Positions 15,231 to 22,875 of a stretch of 31,290 nucleotides of DNA are shown here, one piece after another. Source of the DNA: CAYPQL01 sp964412905. Its GTDB lineage: Bacteria; Patescibacteriota; Minisyncoccia; JAHIHE01; JAGLIN01. Under the pieces are notes generated by a model. The model made no database searches and was not told the DNA's origin. It worked only from the letters and a program-made list of their open reading frames with translations. The stretch lies in the NCBI GenBank assembly GCA_964412905.1, contig CAYPQL010000010.1:1-31290 (forward strand), given 5' to 3'. The translations under genes and the position numbers were made by a program. The number at the start of each line of letters is the position of its first letter. Within the stretch, counting starts at the first letter, position 1.

Positions 15231-16094
15231 ATGCAAAGAATTAAAAAAGCTGTCATAGCAGTCGCCGGATCCGGAACGAGACTTTTGCCGGCGACAAAAG
15301 CGATGCCCAAAGAAATGCTTCCGATAATTGACAAGCCGATTATCCAACTTGTCGTGGAAGAGCTGGTTGAGGCCGGGATTAAAGATATAGTTCTGGTTAC
15401 AAAATGGGATAAGAAGCCGCTGGAAGATCATTTTGACCGCAACTTTGAATTGGAATACAGTTTGAAAAAAAATGGGAAGGAAGAAAGACTGAAAGAAATA
15501 ATCAGATTATCGGAAATGGCGAATTTTATTTATGTCCGCCAAAAAGGCCCTTACGGCAACGGCACGCCTGTCTTATCCGCTTCAAGCATAGTTGAAAACG
15601 AGCCTTTTGTTTATGTCTGGGGAGACGACCTTGTAAAATCAAAAGTGTCATTTACCAAGCAAATGATTGAGGATTATAATAACACTGGCAATTTAATGAT
15701 AGGAGTTCAAGAAGTTCCTAAGGATCAAGTGGACCGCTATGGAATCGTGAAATTAAAATCGGGAACGATGCGCATTGAAGATATTATTGAAAAACCAAGC
15801 ATAAGCGACGCTCCTTCCTGCCTCGCCGATTTCGGCAGAATGATTTTAAATCAGGATATCATTGATGTTTTAAAAGCGACGCCATTGGGAAAAAGCAATG
15901 AGCTGTGGATCGTGGACGCGATCAGAACCTACATTAAAAACGGCGGAGAATTCTACGCCAAAAAGATTAAAAATGGCAAATGGCTCACTACCGGCGATCC
16001 TCTGAATTATCTTAAAGCTATATTAGAATATGCGATTGATAGAGATGATATAAACGGGGAATTGGAGAAGTATTTCAGGGAGATAAAGAGATAA
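15231..16094 (+). CDS. galU: UTP--glucose-1-phosphate uridylyltransferase
   Basis: 287 residues. The nucleotidyltransferase fold begins KKAVIAVAGSGTRLLPATKAMPKEMLPIIDKPIIQLVVEE, the G-rich UTP-binding loop followed by the Lys-rich motif. Further GalU hallmarks are GDDLV, IGVQEVPKDQVDRYGIV, EDIIEKPSISDAPS and LTTGDPLNYLKA. The enzyme makes UDP-glucose, donor for the glycosyltransferases found in this window. Two small departures from the common sequence are AVAGSGTR where PAAGLGTR is usual, and GPYGNGTPVL where GLGHAVL is usual, so nucleotide or sugar selectivity may differ. It follows the coiled-coil gene by 18 bp. No strong ribosome site is visible. Confidence 0.93.
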   Translation: MQRIKKAVIAVAGSGTRLLPATKAMPKEMLPIIDKPIIQLVVEELVEAGIKDIVLVTKWDKKPLEDHFDRNFELEYSLKKNGKEERLKEIIRLSEMANFIYVRQKGPYGNGTPVLSASSIVENEPFVYVWGDDLVKSKVSFTKQMIEDYNNTGNLMIGVQEVPKDQVDRYGIVKLKSGTMRIEDIIEKPSISDAPSCLADFGRMILNQDIIDVLKATPLGKSNELWIVDAIRTYIKNGGEFYAKKIKNGKWLTTGDPLNYLKAILEYAIDRDDINGELEKYFREIKR

Positions 16095-16115
16095 TCCATA
16101 AAATGAATTATATTC

Positions 16116-16318
16116 TGTCATTCTGAACTTGTCAGCCTGTGGCTGATCTGCCAGAGGCATGATTTCAGAATCTATTAATTATTTCGCTGAATTAACCCAT
16201 AAATCACAAATATTTTGAATACAATCTTTGTTGGAGTATGCTGTGTGTCACAGTTTAGTTTAGAAAACAAAACACAACTCTAATCGCTAGAAGATCCTGA
16301 AATAAATTCAGGATGACA
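16116..16318. repeat. Palindromic TGTCATTCTGAA element, copy 3 (variant)
   Basis: The left end TGTCATTCTGAACTTG and right end AATTCAGGATGACA form terminal inverted repeats about 200 bp apart. The inner part carries smaller dyads. It occupies nearly all of the 284-bp gap between galU and the next glycosyltransferase; I see no gene in it. Confidence 0.7.
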
Positions 16319-16378
16319 AAATTACTTCGTAATTTTAAAAGACTAATAACAATCCAAGCAATTTAGCAATACAATAAA

Positions 16379-17521
16379 ATGAAAATCGCCATCAATATAA
16401 ACGAACTTACCATAAGACAGGAAACCGGCGTGAAGGTTTATACGCGGGAAATTGTTAAGGCGCTGGCGAAAATTGACAGGGAAAATGAGTATGTTTTGTA
16501 TATAAATGAGCTTCCCAAAAAGGAGCTTAGCTCCGAAGTTTCGGGGCTAAGCTCCTTTTTGGGCGGAAATTCAAAATTCAAAATTCAATCCGCCAGCTGG
16601 CGGACAAAATTCAACTTTCCATTTTGGACATACCTAAAACTTCCACAAGAAATTAAGAAGGACAAGCCGGATGTTTTTTTTATGCCGATCCAGTCCTCGC
16701 CGTTTTTAAATAAACCGAAAAATATCAAAATAGTCATCACTGTCCACGACTTGGCGTTCTTGATTTTTCCCGAGCATTTCACGGCAAAAGACAGATTTTT
16801 GCTTAATTTTCACACCAAGCGCGCGATTCAAATGGCGGATAAAATAATCGCGCCATCGGAAGCGACAAAGAAAGATTTGATTAAATTTTATAAGATTGAC
16901 GAGAACAAAATAAATGTTATCTATCACGGAACAACCCGCCCAGCCATCCCTATAAAGAGGAAAAATAATCCCAAATTACAAATTACATATATCCTTTTTG
17001 TCGGCCAAATTCAGCCGCGAAAAAATTTAATCCGTTTGATTGAGGCGTTTGAATTTATCAAAGAAAAAAATAAAAAATATCCAGATTTAAAATTAATAAT
17101 CGCAGGCGGCAAGGGTTGGATGGCGAATAAAATTTATGAAAAAGCGCGAAAAAGCGAATTTTCGAAAGATATTATTTTTACCGGCAAAGCAAGCAATGAG
17201 CATCTGGCGGAATTATATCAAAATGCTTTAGTATTTGTTATGCCATCGCTCTATGAGGGATTTGGCTTGCCTGTCATTGAAGCGATGAGTTATGGCGTTC
17301 CTTGCGCAGTAAGCGATAACTCTTCGTTAGCTGAAATTGTTGATGATCACGGCCTGCTCTTTGACGCCTACAGCTCTTCTGATATAGCTCAAAAAATAAG
17401 CATGTTTTTGAATAATGATGTTTTGAGAGAAGATTTTTCGGAAAGAAGCCTGCGAAACGCAAAACATTTCAGCTGGGAAAAATCAGCGAAGAAGACATTG
17501 GAGGTAATTTGTAATTGGTAA
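16379..17521 (+). CDS. GT4-family glycosyltransferase with repeat-derived segments
   Basis: 380 residues. The N-terminal half has RQETGVKVYTREIVKAL, TVHDLAFLIFPE and MADKIIAPSEATKKDL. The donor half has YILFVGQIQPRKNLIRLIEAF, KLIIAGGKGW, PSLYEGFGLPVIEAMSYGVP (EX7E motif) and FSWEKSAKKTLEV. It resembles MtfB/WbaZ-type mannosyl- or rhamnosyltransferases of polysaccharide assembly. Residues 46-76 are encoded by three consecutive non-coding-looking modules: a 50-bp hairpin, AATTCAA heptamers and a 16-bp palindrome. They remain in frame and fall in a variable loop. Another heptamer block encodes PKLQIT near residue 200, and the stop codon lies within a GTAATTG array. It is intact despite these insertions. 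It converges on the flippase gene. Confidence 0.92.
   Translation: MKIAININELTIRQETGVKVYTREIVKALAKIDRENEYVLYINELPKKELSSEVSGLSSFLGGNSKFKIQSASWRTKFNFPFWTYLKLPQEIKKDKPDVFFMPIQSSPFLNKPKNIKIVITVHDLAFLIFPEHFTAKDRFLLNFHTKRAIQMADKIIAPSEATKKDLIKFYKIDENKINVIYHGTTRPAIPIKRKNNPKLQITYILFVGQIQPRKNLIRLIEAFEFIKEKNKKYPDLKLIIAGGKGWMANKIYEKARKSEFSKDIIFTGKASNEHLAELYQNALVFVMPSLYEGFGLPVIEAMSYGVPCAVSDNSSLAEIVDDHGLLFDAYSSSDIAQKISMFLNNDVLREDFSERSLRNAKHFSWEKSAKKTLEVICNW
16514..16563. repeat. 50-bp near-perfect hairpin inside a coding region
   Basis: CCCAAAAAGGAGCTTAGC (16514-16531) pairs with GCTAAGCTCCTTTTTGGG (16546-16563). The inner bases also pair (CCGAA/TTCGG), giving 24 pairs with a single T-G. It is read in frame as part of the GT4 enzyme. 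Confidence 0.95.
16566..16604. repeat. AATTCAA heptamers plus 16-bp perfect palindrome inside a coding region
   Basis: Tandem AAATTCA units (16567-16587) are followed by TCCGCCAGCTGGCGGA (16589-16604), a perfect palindrome. It encodes NSKFKIQSASWR in the GT4 enzyme. The GC-rich dyad resembles the palindrome upstream of dnaA (shared TCCGCC/GGCGGA ends). Confidence 0.9.
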
Positions 17522-17584
17522 TTATTCCGTTCGCTCCAGTCTCATGGTTGGAACTTTTTGTGTTGTCAGGCAAGTTTTGAGAAT

Positions 17585-17620
17585 TTCACAATAGGCTCCA
17601 CTCGGGAGAGTGGAGCCAAC
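17585..17620 (+). repeat. REP-a hairpin, copy 4
   Basis: TTCACAATA flank, stem GGCTCCACTC (17594-17603), loop GGGA, stem GAGTGGAGCC (17608-17617). It lies between the convergent glycosyltransferase and flippase genes, 7.8 kb from the RAYT gene, where it could serve as a bidirectional terminator. Confidence 0.93.
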
Positions 17621-17643
17621 AGAGTATAATCCGTAATTATTTT

Positions 17644-19071
17644 TTATAAATCCCTCTTCATCAGCTTTCCGATTTCCTCTTTTGAAATTCCGCCGAGAAA
17701 ATAAATCGCGGGAAGATAAACAGCGCCGCCCAGAATAAGGAGAAAAAAAATGTTTAGATAACTGAAATAATAAAGCGCGAAAGCCATAAGAGATGAAGCA
17801 AGAAGCGCTTTAAAAAGAACCGCGAACGAAGGAAGAAATTTAAGCGCGCGATAGATAACGGCAATCATTAAGATTGTGACCAGCAATTCTGTCGCCACCG
17901 TCGTTGCCGCGGCGCCGAAATAAGAATAGCGGGGGATGAAAATAAAATTAGTTATGATGTTAAAAACCATTCCGACGAAATAAATCCGCGCCAGTTTTTT
18001 TTGCAGATTGGCGGCAATTATAATATTGGAAAAAAGCGCGCCGAGAAAAATAAAGCCCAGGGCTATCATTAAAATATTCAAAACGGCGGGGGAGTCGGAA
18101 AAACCTTTGCCGCCTCCGATAAGCTTGATGATTTTGTCGGAAACCAAAACCGTTCCGAAAATCATCGGAACGACGGCAACAAGCAGAATATTAAGAGTTC
18201 TTTGGACGATTGACTGAAACTTTGCCCTGTCTATAAAAATAAATCTGCTCATAACCGGCATTGTAAGGCCGACAAGCATCGCGGGGAAAAAAATAAGACT
18301 TTCCAGAATTTTGTAGGACAGACCGTAGACGCCGACCGCTTCGCTTGTTTTCATCACTGAAAGAAAAATCGTGTCCAGCTTGAAATAAATCAAAACTAAA
18401 ATCGCCGAGACGGCAAGCGGATAGGATTGTTTAAGCAATTTTTTCCAAAACCCAAAGTCAAATCTCAGCCTTATTTTTATGTATTTTGAAGTGAAGAACA
18501 GCATCAAAACAAAACTGGTTATCGCGCCCAAAAAGACGGAAAATATTATATATAAAAATCCCAAGTCCAATTTAACGCAAGTCCACACAAATAACAGCTG
18601 GATGACTCTGCCTATAATTTCAGCCACAGAAACCCTGTCCATTATCAAGTGCTTCTGAAAAACCCCTATTAAAACTTGAGTGTTAGAAAGAACTAAATAT
18701 CCAATTGACGCTACGGCTATGCCATATTTAACTTGCTCGGAATATGGAAAAAGAAGCGAAACAAAAAAAGCGGATCCCAGTATAAAGAAACCCGCCACAA
18801 ACCTTAATGTAAAAGCGTTATTCACGATTTTTTCCTCATCCGCGCCTTCACGCGAGATTTCCCGAACCACGATTGAATAAAGTCCCAGATCGGCAATTAC
18901 CGAAAAAATATAAACGAAAGTGACCACAATCACATAATCTCCGAAACCGCCGCCTCCCAAATATCTCGTCGTTAATCCTATAACTACTAAAGCAAGGGCC
19001 ACCTCAATAATGCGGGCCCCCGCGGAAAAGACGGCGTTATAAGCGATTTTTTGAGATAAACTAAGTTTCAT
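17644..19071 (-). CDS. Wzx-like polysaccharide flippase (MOP superfamily)
   Basis: 475 residues with about 12-14 hydrophobic segments spread along the whole length. The N-terminus SLSQKIAYNAVFSAGARIIEVALALVVIGLTTRYLG, with the loop GFGDYVIVVTFVYIFSVIADLGLYSIVVREISRE, is typical of oligosaccharide flippases of the PST/Wzx group. The middle contains LKQSYPLAVSAILVLIYFKLDTIFLSVM and EAVGVYGLSYKILESLIF, also conserved in the group. It probably moves lipid-linked oligosaccharides across the cytoplasmic membrane, completing the glycan pathway made by GalU and the glycosyltransferases here. It stands 51 bp downstream of the AAA/DUF4143 gene and may be cotranscribed with it. The substrate is unknown. 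Confidence 0.9.
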   Translation of the reverse strand: MKLSLSQKIAYNAVFSAGARIIEVALALVVIGLTTRYLGGGGFGDYVIVVTFVYIFSVIADLGLYSIVVREISREGADEEKIVNNAFTLRFVAGFFILGSAFFVSLLFPYSEQVKYGIAVASIGYLVLSNTQVLIGVFQKHLIMDRVSVAEIIGRVIQLLFVWTCVKLDLGFLYIIFSVFLGAITSFVLMLFFTSKYIKIRLRFDFGFWKKLLKQSYPLAVSAILVLIYFKLDTIFLSVMKTSEAVGVYGLSYKILESLIFFPAMLVGLTMPVMSRFIFIDRAKFQSIVQRTLNILLVAVVPMIFGTVLVSDKIIKLIGGGKGFSDSPAVLNILMIALGFIFLGALFSNIIIAANLQKKLARIYFVGMVFNIITNFIFIPRYSYFGAAATTVATELLVTILMIAVIYRALKFLPSFAVLFKALLASSLMAFALYYFSYLNIFFLLILGGAVYLPAIYFLGGISKEEIGKLMKRDL

Positions 19072-19122
19072 ACGATCACATAAGCACTTTAATATGTTAG
19101 CATCCTAACAAGATTTTTTATT

Positions 19123-20253
19123 TTAATTCACAAATTCCCAATAATTCTCTTTATCAATAATCTCAAACTCTGAATTATTATAAACATTTAAAAATTCTTG
19201 AGGAATCTTTTTTTTGCCGGTGTTCCACTTGAACTCAAAAGCGAACAATTTGCCGTCTCGCTCTTCAATATAGTCAATTTCTTTTTGATCATAAGTCCGC
19301 CAAAAATAATAATTGGCAAAAATATTATTATTACTGTTCCGTTTTCTTCTTTCCAAAACGCAAAAATTTTCCCAAAGAGCGCCGAGATCGCTCCTGATTT
19401 TTATCCGGTTGAAATTCTGGATCAGGCTGTTTCTGATTCCTAAATCATAAAAATAGATTTTTACCGACTTGGAAATTTCTTTGCGCAAGTTGCGGCTGAA
19501 AGACCGCAAAGTAAAAATGACAAATGATTGCTCCAAAAGATCAAGATATTTTTGAATTGTCAATCTGCTAACGCCCAGTTGTTTGGCTATTTCGGAGTAA
19601 GACACCTCGTTTCCCAATTGTAATGCCAGCAGCTGCAGGAGATTAACAGCAATGCTTGATTTTTTTATTCCTTCAAAAGAAAGAATATCTTTGTATAAAT
19701 AATTGGAAGATATTTCATCTAACCTGCTTCGCGCGTCGTCTTCGGGTAAAAAGAAAACTTCGGGATAAAAACCGAAGCGCAGAATGTTTTCCAATTTTGC
19801 TTCTATTCCAAAACGGCTATTTTGCTGTTTGATTTCCGAAATAGAAAATGGGTAGAGTGTAAAAGTCCAAGTCCTGCCTGTAAGCGGTTCGTTTATTTTA
19901 TTAGCCAGATCAAAAGATGATGATCCTGTGGCAATAATTTGAATATCCGGATAAGTATCAATTAAAATTTTGAGAATTAAGCCAATATTGGTAATTTTTT
20001 GCGCTTCATCCAAAATTACTAATTTAGTGTTGCCGAGATAACTTTTTAGTTTTTCTGCCTCGGGAACAGCGAGTCCTTGTTGAACAGACAATAATTCACA
20101 GTTTAGATAAATCTTTGTGTCGTTATATTTATCAAAAATTTTCTTTACAAGCGTAGTTTTCCCGATTTGTCTCGCGCCATAAATAATAACGACTTTGCCT
20201 TTAAAAAGCCGTTTTTCTATTTGTGGTTGAATTAATCGTGGTAAAAATGACAT
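19123..20253 (-). CDS. AAA+ ATPase with DUF4143 domain
   Basis: 376 residues. P-loop GARQIGKTT (26-34), Walker B LVILDEAQ (78-85) and sensor-like IATGSSSFDL form the AAA_14 core. A winged-helix segment follows (SYSEIAKQLGVSRLTIQKYLDLLEQ), then the C-terminal DUF4143 domain, ending with a nuclease-like EIDYIEERDGKLFAFEFKW. The DX-EXK layout is reminiscent of a PD-(D/E)XK fold. This family is widespread and multicopy in CPR and archaea. Its role is not established; defence or a toxin-antitoxin function has been proposed. It is intact, with its own strong promoter. Confidence 0.9.
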   Translation of the reverse strand: MSFLPRLIQPQIEKRLFKGKVVIIYGARQIGKTTLVKKIFDKYNDTKIYLNCELLSVQQGLAVPEAEKLKSYLGNTKLVILDEAQKITNIGLILKILIDTYPDIQIIATGSSSFDLANKINEPLTGRTWTFTLYPFSISEIKQQNSRFGIEAKLENILRFGFYPEVFFLPEDDARSRLDEISSNYLYKDILSFEGIKKSSIAVNLLQLLALQLGNEVSYSEIAKQLGVSRLTIQKYLDLLEQSFVIFTLRSFSRNLRKEISKSVKIYFYDLGIRNSLIQNFNRIKIRSDLGALWENFCVLERRKRNSNNNIFANYYFWRTYDQKEIDYIEERDGKLFAFEFKWNTGKKKIPQEFLNVYNNSEFEIIDKENYWEFVN

Positions 20254-20275
20254 CTTAATGACAATTTTTATATAA

Positions 20276-20324
20276 ATAATGTAATTACACTTACAATATT
20301 ATACTAAATTTTAATGTTTGTCAA
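20276..20324 (-). promoter_or_regulatory. Promoter and operator-like repeat for the DUF4143 gene
   Basis: On the minus strand TTGACA (20324-20319) and TATAAT (20303-20298) are 15 bp apart; using TAATAT two bases later gives 17 bp. An inverted repeat AATAATGTAA (20276-20285) / TTACAATATT (20291-20300) overlaps the start-site side of the -10 region and could bind a regulator. Confidence 0.65.
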
Positions 20325-20329
20325 TAGCT

Positions 20330-20827
20330 TTATTCTTCCACATACTTTATAACAATCCTTCTCATAATATCCTCGCCTATGCTTTCGGTGGCTAAATTTT
20401 TTCTGGCGGATATTTCGGTGTGGATAATTTTTCTTTCATAAGAAGACATCGGGCGCAAAGCGACTGAATTCTTGCTGTAAAGAACTTGGCTGGCTATCGT
20501 ATCGGCAAGCTTAACCAGCGACTCTCTTTTTTGTTTTTTATAACCATTAACATCAACATTGAAATTTACTTCTTCGCCTCCAGCCTCTTCTTGTTCCAGA
20601 AGTTTTTTTCTGGTCATTACTCCGATCAAATGCTGAAAAGACTGCAAGTTCGCTCCATATTGGCCGATCAACAAGCTTGGATCTTCTGTCTCTAAGTTAA
20701 TTGTATAAACGCTTTCTCCGTTCCCGCCATCCTCAATTCTTTCTTCTTCAATTTTCGCGTCCAGCCCCATAACGGCAAGCAATTCAATTACCAACCCTTT
20801 CACAAGTTTTTGATTTCCTTCATTCAT
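20330..20827 (-). CDS. jag: Jag/KhpB RNA-binding protein (KH-R3H)
   Basis: 165 residues. An N-terminal region VKGLVIELLAVMGLDAKIE is followed by a KH-II domain with DPSLLIGQYGANLQSFQHLIG (about 50-70) and a C-terminal R3H domain with LRPMSSYERKIIHTEIS and TESIGEDIMRRIVIKY. The Jag_N domain of longer homologues is absent. In Gram-positives KhpB binds RNA with KhpA and influences cell elongation and division. Its place after yidC in the rpmH-rnpA-yidD-yidC-jag block is the classical order, which supports the call. An octamer-period inverted array separates it from yidC. Confidence 0.93.
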   Translation of the reverse strand: MNEGNQKLVKGLVIELLAVMGLDAKIEEERIEDGGNGESVYTINLETEDPSLLIGQYGANLQSFQHLIGVMTRKKLLEQEEAGGEEVNFNVDVNGYKKQKRESLVKLADTIASQVLYSKNSVALRPMSSYERKIIHTEISARKNLATESIGEDIMRRIVIKYVEE

Positions 20828-20840
20828 AGAATTATTATTA

Positions 20841-20919
20841 GATTGTTAAATTGTTGTATTGTTGTATTGTCCTATTGTTGTATTGTTAAGCGCTAAAACA
20901 ATACAACGATAGAACAATT
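20841..20919. repeat. Inverted 8-bp-period array (TTGTATTG units) between yidC and jag
   Basis: TTGTATTG octamers, palindromic centre TTAAGCGCTAA, then CAATACAA units of opposite sense. It can form a long imperfect hairpin in the yidC-jag spacer, so it may attenuate transcription into jag or stabilise the yidC message. Confidence 0.8.
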
Positions 20920-20940
20920 CCGCAGAAATATAAACAAAAT

Positions 20941-21717
20941 CTATTCAATCACGCTCAACGCTTCTTCCTTCTTTTGTTTTCTTATTATAAAGGATTGCTG
21001 AATAATCGCGAATAAAGTGGTTGTCGCCCAATACAGAGCCAAGCCGGAAGGAAAACTCAGCGCGAAAACAAAAGTCATCACAGGCATCAAATACATCATC
21101 TGCTTGGTCATTGACTGAGCAAAATCCTGCGTCTTTTCTTCCGCTGTTTTTTCTTTTTTATCTTCTTCCTTCTTTTTTTCCTCTTCTTTTTTCTTTCCCA
21201 TCAGCATCTTGGTTTGAAAATATTGCAAACCGCCCGCGATAACCGCCAAAATTATATTAGACTCGGAAAGATTCACAAGCCCGAGAAACATCGGATTAAT
21301 ATGGCCAGGATTGGCGACAAAAGGATAAAGGATCTCAAGGCTCTTGTCTTTGAATCCATTCAAAAAAACTTGATAAAGAGCGATTAAAATCGGGAACTGA
21401 ATCAGAATCGGAAAACAGCCCGACATCGGATTTATCTTATGCTTCTGGTAAAGCGCCATAAGCTCTTTGGCCTGCTTTTCTTTATTATCTTTATATTTAG
21501 CCTGAACTTCTTTCATCATCGGCTGAATCTCTTGAAGCTGTTTTTGGCTTTTAATCGCCTTAGTGTTTATGGGATAGAGAATAAGCCTGGTGATTAAAGT
21601 GACACCGATAATAGCAATTCCGATATCCTGCCCCGGAATAATATTATAAAGAAAAACCATCAAGTTGAATAGGGGATAATAAAGAAGGTCGTTAAATACA
21701 AAAGACAAAATGTTCAT
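20941..21717 (-). CDS. yidC: YidC/Oxa1-family membrane protein insertase
   Basis: 258 residues, the short form without the large periplasmic domain of Gram-negative YidC. An N-terminal hydrophobic segment is followed by GQDIGIAIIGVTLITRLILYPI, then the cytoplasmic hairpin QKQLQEIQPMMKEVQAKYKDNKEKQAKELMALYQKHKINP, the conserved GCFPILIQFPILIALYQVF, and MFLGLVNLSE. Near the end is PSGLALYWATTTLFAIIQQ. Between TM segments there is a very Lys/Glu-rich stretch (KKKEEEKKKEEDKKEKTAEEK). The conserved Arg in the groove is likely R66 (LITRLILYP; position estimated). It inserts membrane proteins with or after SecYEG. It lies in the canonical origin operon. Confidence 0.96.
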   Translation of the reverse strand: MNILSFVFNDLLYYPLFNLMVFLYNIIPGQDIGIAIIGVTLITRLILYPINTKAIKSQKQLQEIQPMMKEVQAKYKDNKEKQAKELMALYQKHKINPMSGCFPILIQFPILIALYQVFLNGFKDKSLEILYPFVANPGHINPMFLGLVNLSESNIILAVIAGGLQYFQTKMLMGKKKEEEKKKEEDKKEKTAEEKTQDFAQSMTKQMMYLMPVMTFVFALSFPSGLALYWATTTLFAIIQQSFIIRKQKKEEALSVIE

Positions 21718-21728
21718 TAATTTATGTT

Positions 21729-21829
21729 AGTTTATAAAGTTAAAAGTTTATAAAGTTTATAAAGTTATTTGAGAATGCTCTATATTTTGAGAACTTTCAA
21801 CTTTATGAACTTTATGAACTTTTGACTTA
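21729..21829. repeat. Inverted 9-bp-period array (GTTTATAAA units) between yidD and yidC
   Basis: GTTTATAAA nonamers on the left and CTTTATGAA units on the right, about 30 bp apart, can pair imperfectly. The right end reaches into the yidD stop codon (TAA, 21829-21827), so the array starts exactly where the gene ends. Confidence 0.8.
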
Positions 21830-22096
21830 TCTCACCGGATCGTATCCGCCTTTTGAAAAAGGATGGCATCGCAAAACTCGCCTTGCTCCGAGATAAATTC
21901 CCTTTGCCGCCCCGTATTTATCAACCGCTTGATATGTATATTCGCTGCAAGTCGGCTGAAATCTGCACCCTAAAAAGAAAATTTTATTGAAATAATAAAA
22001 CAAACCATGGTCGCAAGACAAGGTTTTTTGATAAAATCTGATAATTTTTAGAATAATTTTTTTTAACACAATATCGAAATATGTGAATAAGCTCAT
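21827..22096 (-). CDS. yidD: Membrane protein insertion efficiency factor YidD
   Basis: 89 residues. An N-terminal amphipathic stretch ILKIIRFYQKTLSCDHGLFYYF is followed by the DUF37 signature FLGCRFQPTCSEYTYQAVDKYG and GARRVLRCHPFSKGGYDPVR. The two CXXXC-like cysteines and the HPF-GG-DP end are typical. It helps YidC-dependent insertion at the membrane. The start overlaps the rnpA stop in ATGA, which shows translational coupling and that TGA is a stop here. An insert of about ten residues (YYFNKIFFLG) before the CRFXPTCS motif is a little longer than in many homologues. Confidence 0.95.
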   Translation of the reverse strand: MSLFTYFDIVLKKIILKIIRFYQKTLSCDHGLFYYFNKIFFLGCRFQPTCSEYTYQAVDKYGAAKGIYLGARRVLRCHPFSKGGYDPVR

Positions 22097-22437
22097 TTTT
22101 CAAGTAATCCCGACCTTTTCAACAGTTTTTCCACAGACTCTTTTATTTCCCCCATGCTTTTATTTACTATTCCAACTCTTGAAATAAACACCACATCAAA
22201 GCCCGGTTTTATCTTTTCGTCTGTTAATCTTATAGCCTCGCTCATCAGCCTTTTCGCCCTGTTCCGCTCCACCGCCTTTTTGGAAATCTTTTTGCTGACC
22301 ACAAAGCCAAACCGCGAAAAAGGCATTTTATTCTCCACCGCCTTTAGCGTCAAAAACCTGTCCGATGCATAAAACCCCTTCCCAAATACATTTTCAAAGT
22401 CCTTCTGCTTCCTGATTCTAAATTCCTTTTTAAGCAT
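22093..22437 (-). CDS. rnpA: Ribonuclease P protein component
   Basis: 114 residues, normal length. The N-terminal RIRKQKDFENVFGKG precedes a central beta strand region RFGFVVSKKISKKAVERNRAKRLMSEAIR with the RNR motif at 58-60, and a C-terminal strand DVVFISRVGI. It is the protein subunit that helps the RNase P RNA mature tRNA 5' ends. The RNA subunit gene is not in this window. It lies downstream of rpmH as usual, but the spacer of 187 bp is long because it contains a TGTCATTTCGAG palindromic element. It ends in TGA overlapping yidD. Confidence 0.96.
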   Translation of the reverse strand: MLKKEFRIRKQKDFENVFGKGFYASDRFLTLKAVENKMPFSRFGFVVSKKISKKAVERNRAKRLMSEAIRLTDEKIKPGFDVVFISRVGIVNKSMGEIKESVEKLLKRSGLLEK

Positions 22438-22501
22438 TGTTATGTCGCCTAACAGATAATAATTTAACTTTATTGCCTTAGATTACAAAGTGCGGAAGAA
22501 A

Positions 22502-22586
22502 TGTCATTTCGAGCGCCTCGCGAGAAATCTAAGAATTATAGAAATATCCGGAGTTTATAGATTTCTCGCTGATGCTCGAAATGACA
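22502..22586. repeat. Palindromic TGTCATTTCGAG element, copy 4, in the rpmH-rnpA spacer
   Basis: 85 bp. TGTCATTTCGAGCGCCTCGC, GAGAAATCTA and the reverse TAGATTTCTCGC...GCTCGAAATGACA pair over nearly the whole length. Transcription from the rpmH promoter into rnpA must pass this hairpin. Confidence 0.9.
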
Positions 22587-22623
22587 TAAAGATAACATTT
22601 CATAATTCAAAATCCGCCAAATC

Positions 22624-22758
22624 CTAAACCGTCAATTTTTTTCTGCCCTTTTTTCTTCTGGCCGCCAAAACCTTCCTGCCTCCGACGGTTTGCATTCTTG
22701 CCTTGAATCCATGCTCTCGCAATCTCTTTTTCTTCTTCGGCTGATATGTTCTTTTCAT
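22624..22758 (-). CDS. rpmH: 50S ribosomal protein bL34
   Basis: A 44-residue frame, ATG at 22758, TAG at 22626-22624. It starts MKRTYQPKKKKRLREHGFKA, then RMQTVGGRKVLAARRKKGRK and KLTV, an almost canonical bL34. This small basic protein sits near the exit tunnel of the 50S subunit. It is the first gene of the leftward origin operon, preceded by a good promoter with a 17-bp spacer and a leader of about 43 nt. No Shine-Dalgarno is evident. It fixes the position of the origin region, since rpmH usually diverges from dnaA. Confidence 0.98.
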   Translation of the reverse strand: MKRTYQPKKKKRLREHGFKARMQTVGGRKVLAARRKKGRKKLTV

Positions 22759-22808
22759 TGTTATAAGTAAGATTTATTATTTATTAACGCCTTTTCAAAA
22801 CTATCAGT

Positions 22809-22837
22809 AGTATAGTATGGTTTTTTAAGTTAGTCAA
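22809..22837 (-). promoter_or_regulatory. rpmH operon promoter
   Basis: On the minus strand, TTGACT (22837-22832), a 17-bp spacer and TATACT (22814-22809). The predicted start is near 22802, about 43 nt before the rpmH ATG. It is divergent from the promoter at 22876. Confidence 0.8.
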
Positions 22838-22875
22838 TGGGAAAAAATGTAATAAAAAAAATGTAATAAAAAATG

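Noticed and set aside
16095..16378. Small RNA gene or peptide in the galU-GT4 spacer
   Set aside because: The space is almost filled by the 203-bp inverted-repeat element; no promoter-terminator pair or credible frame is seen.
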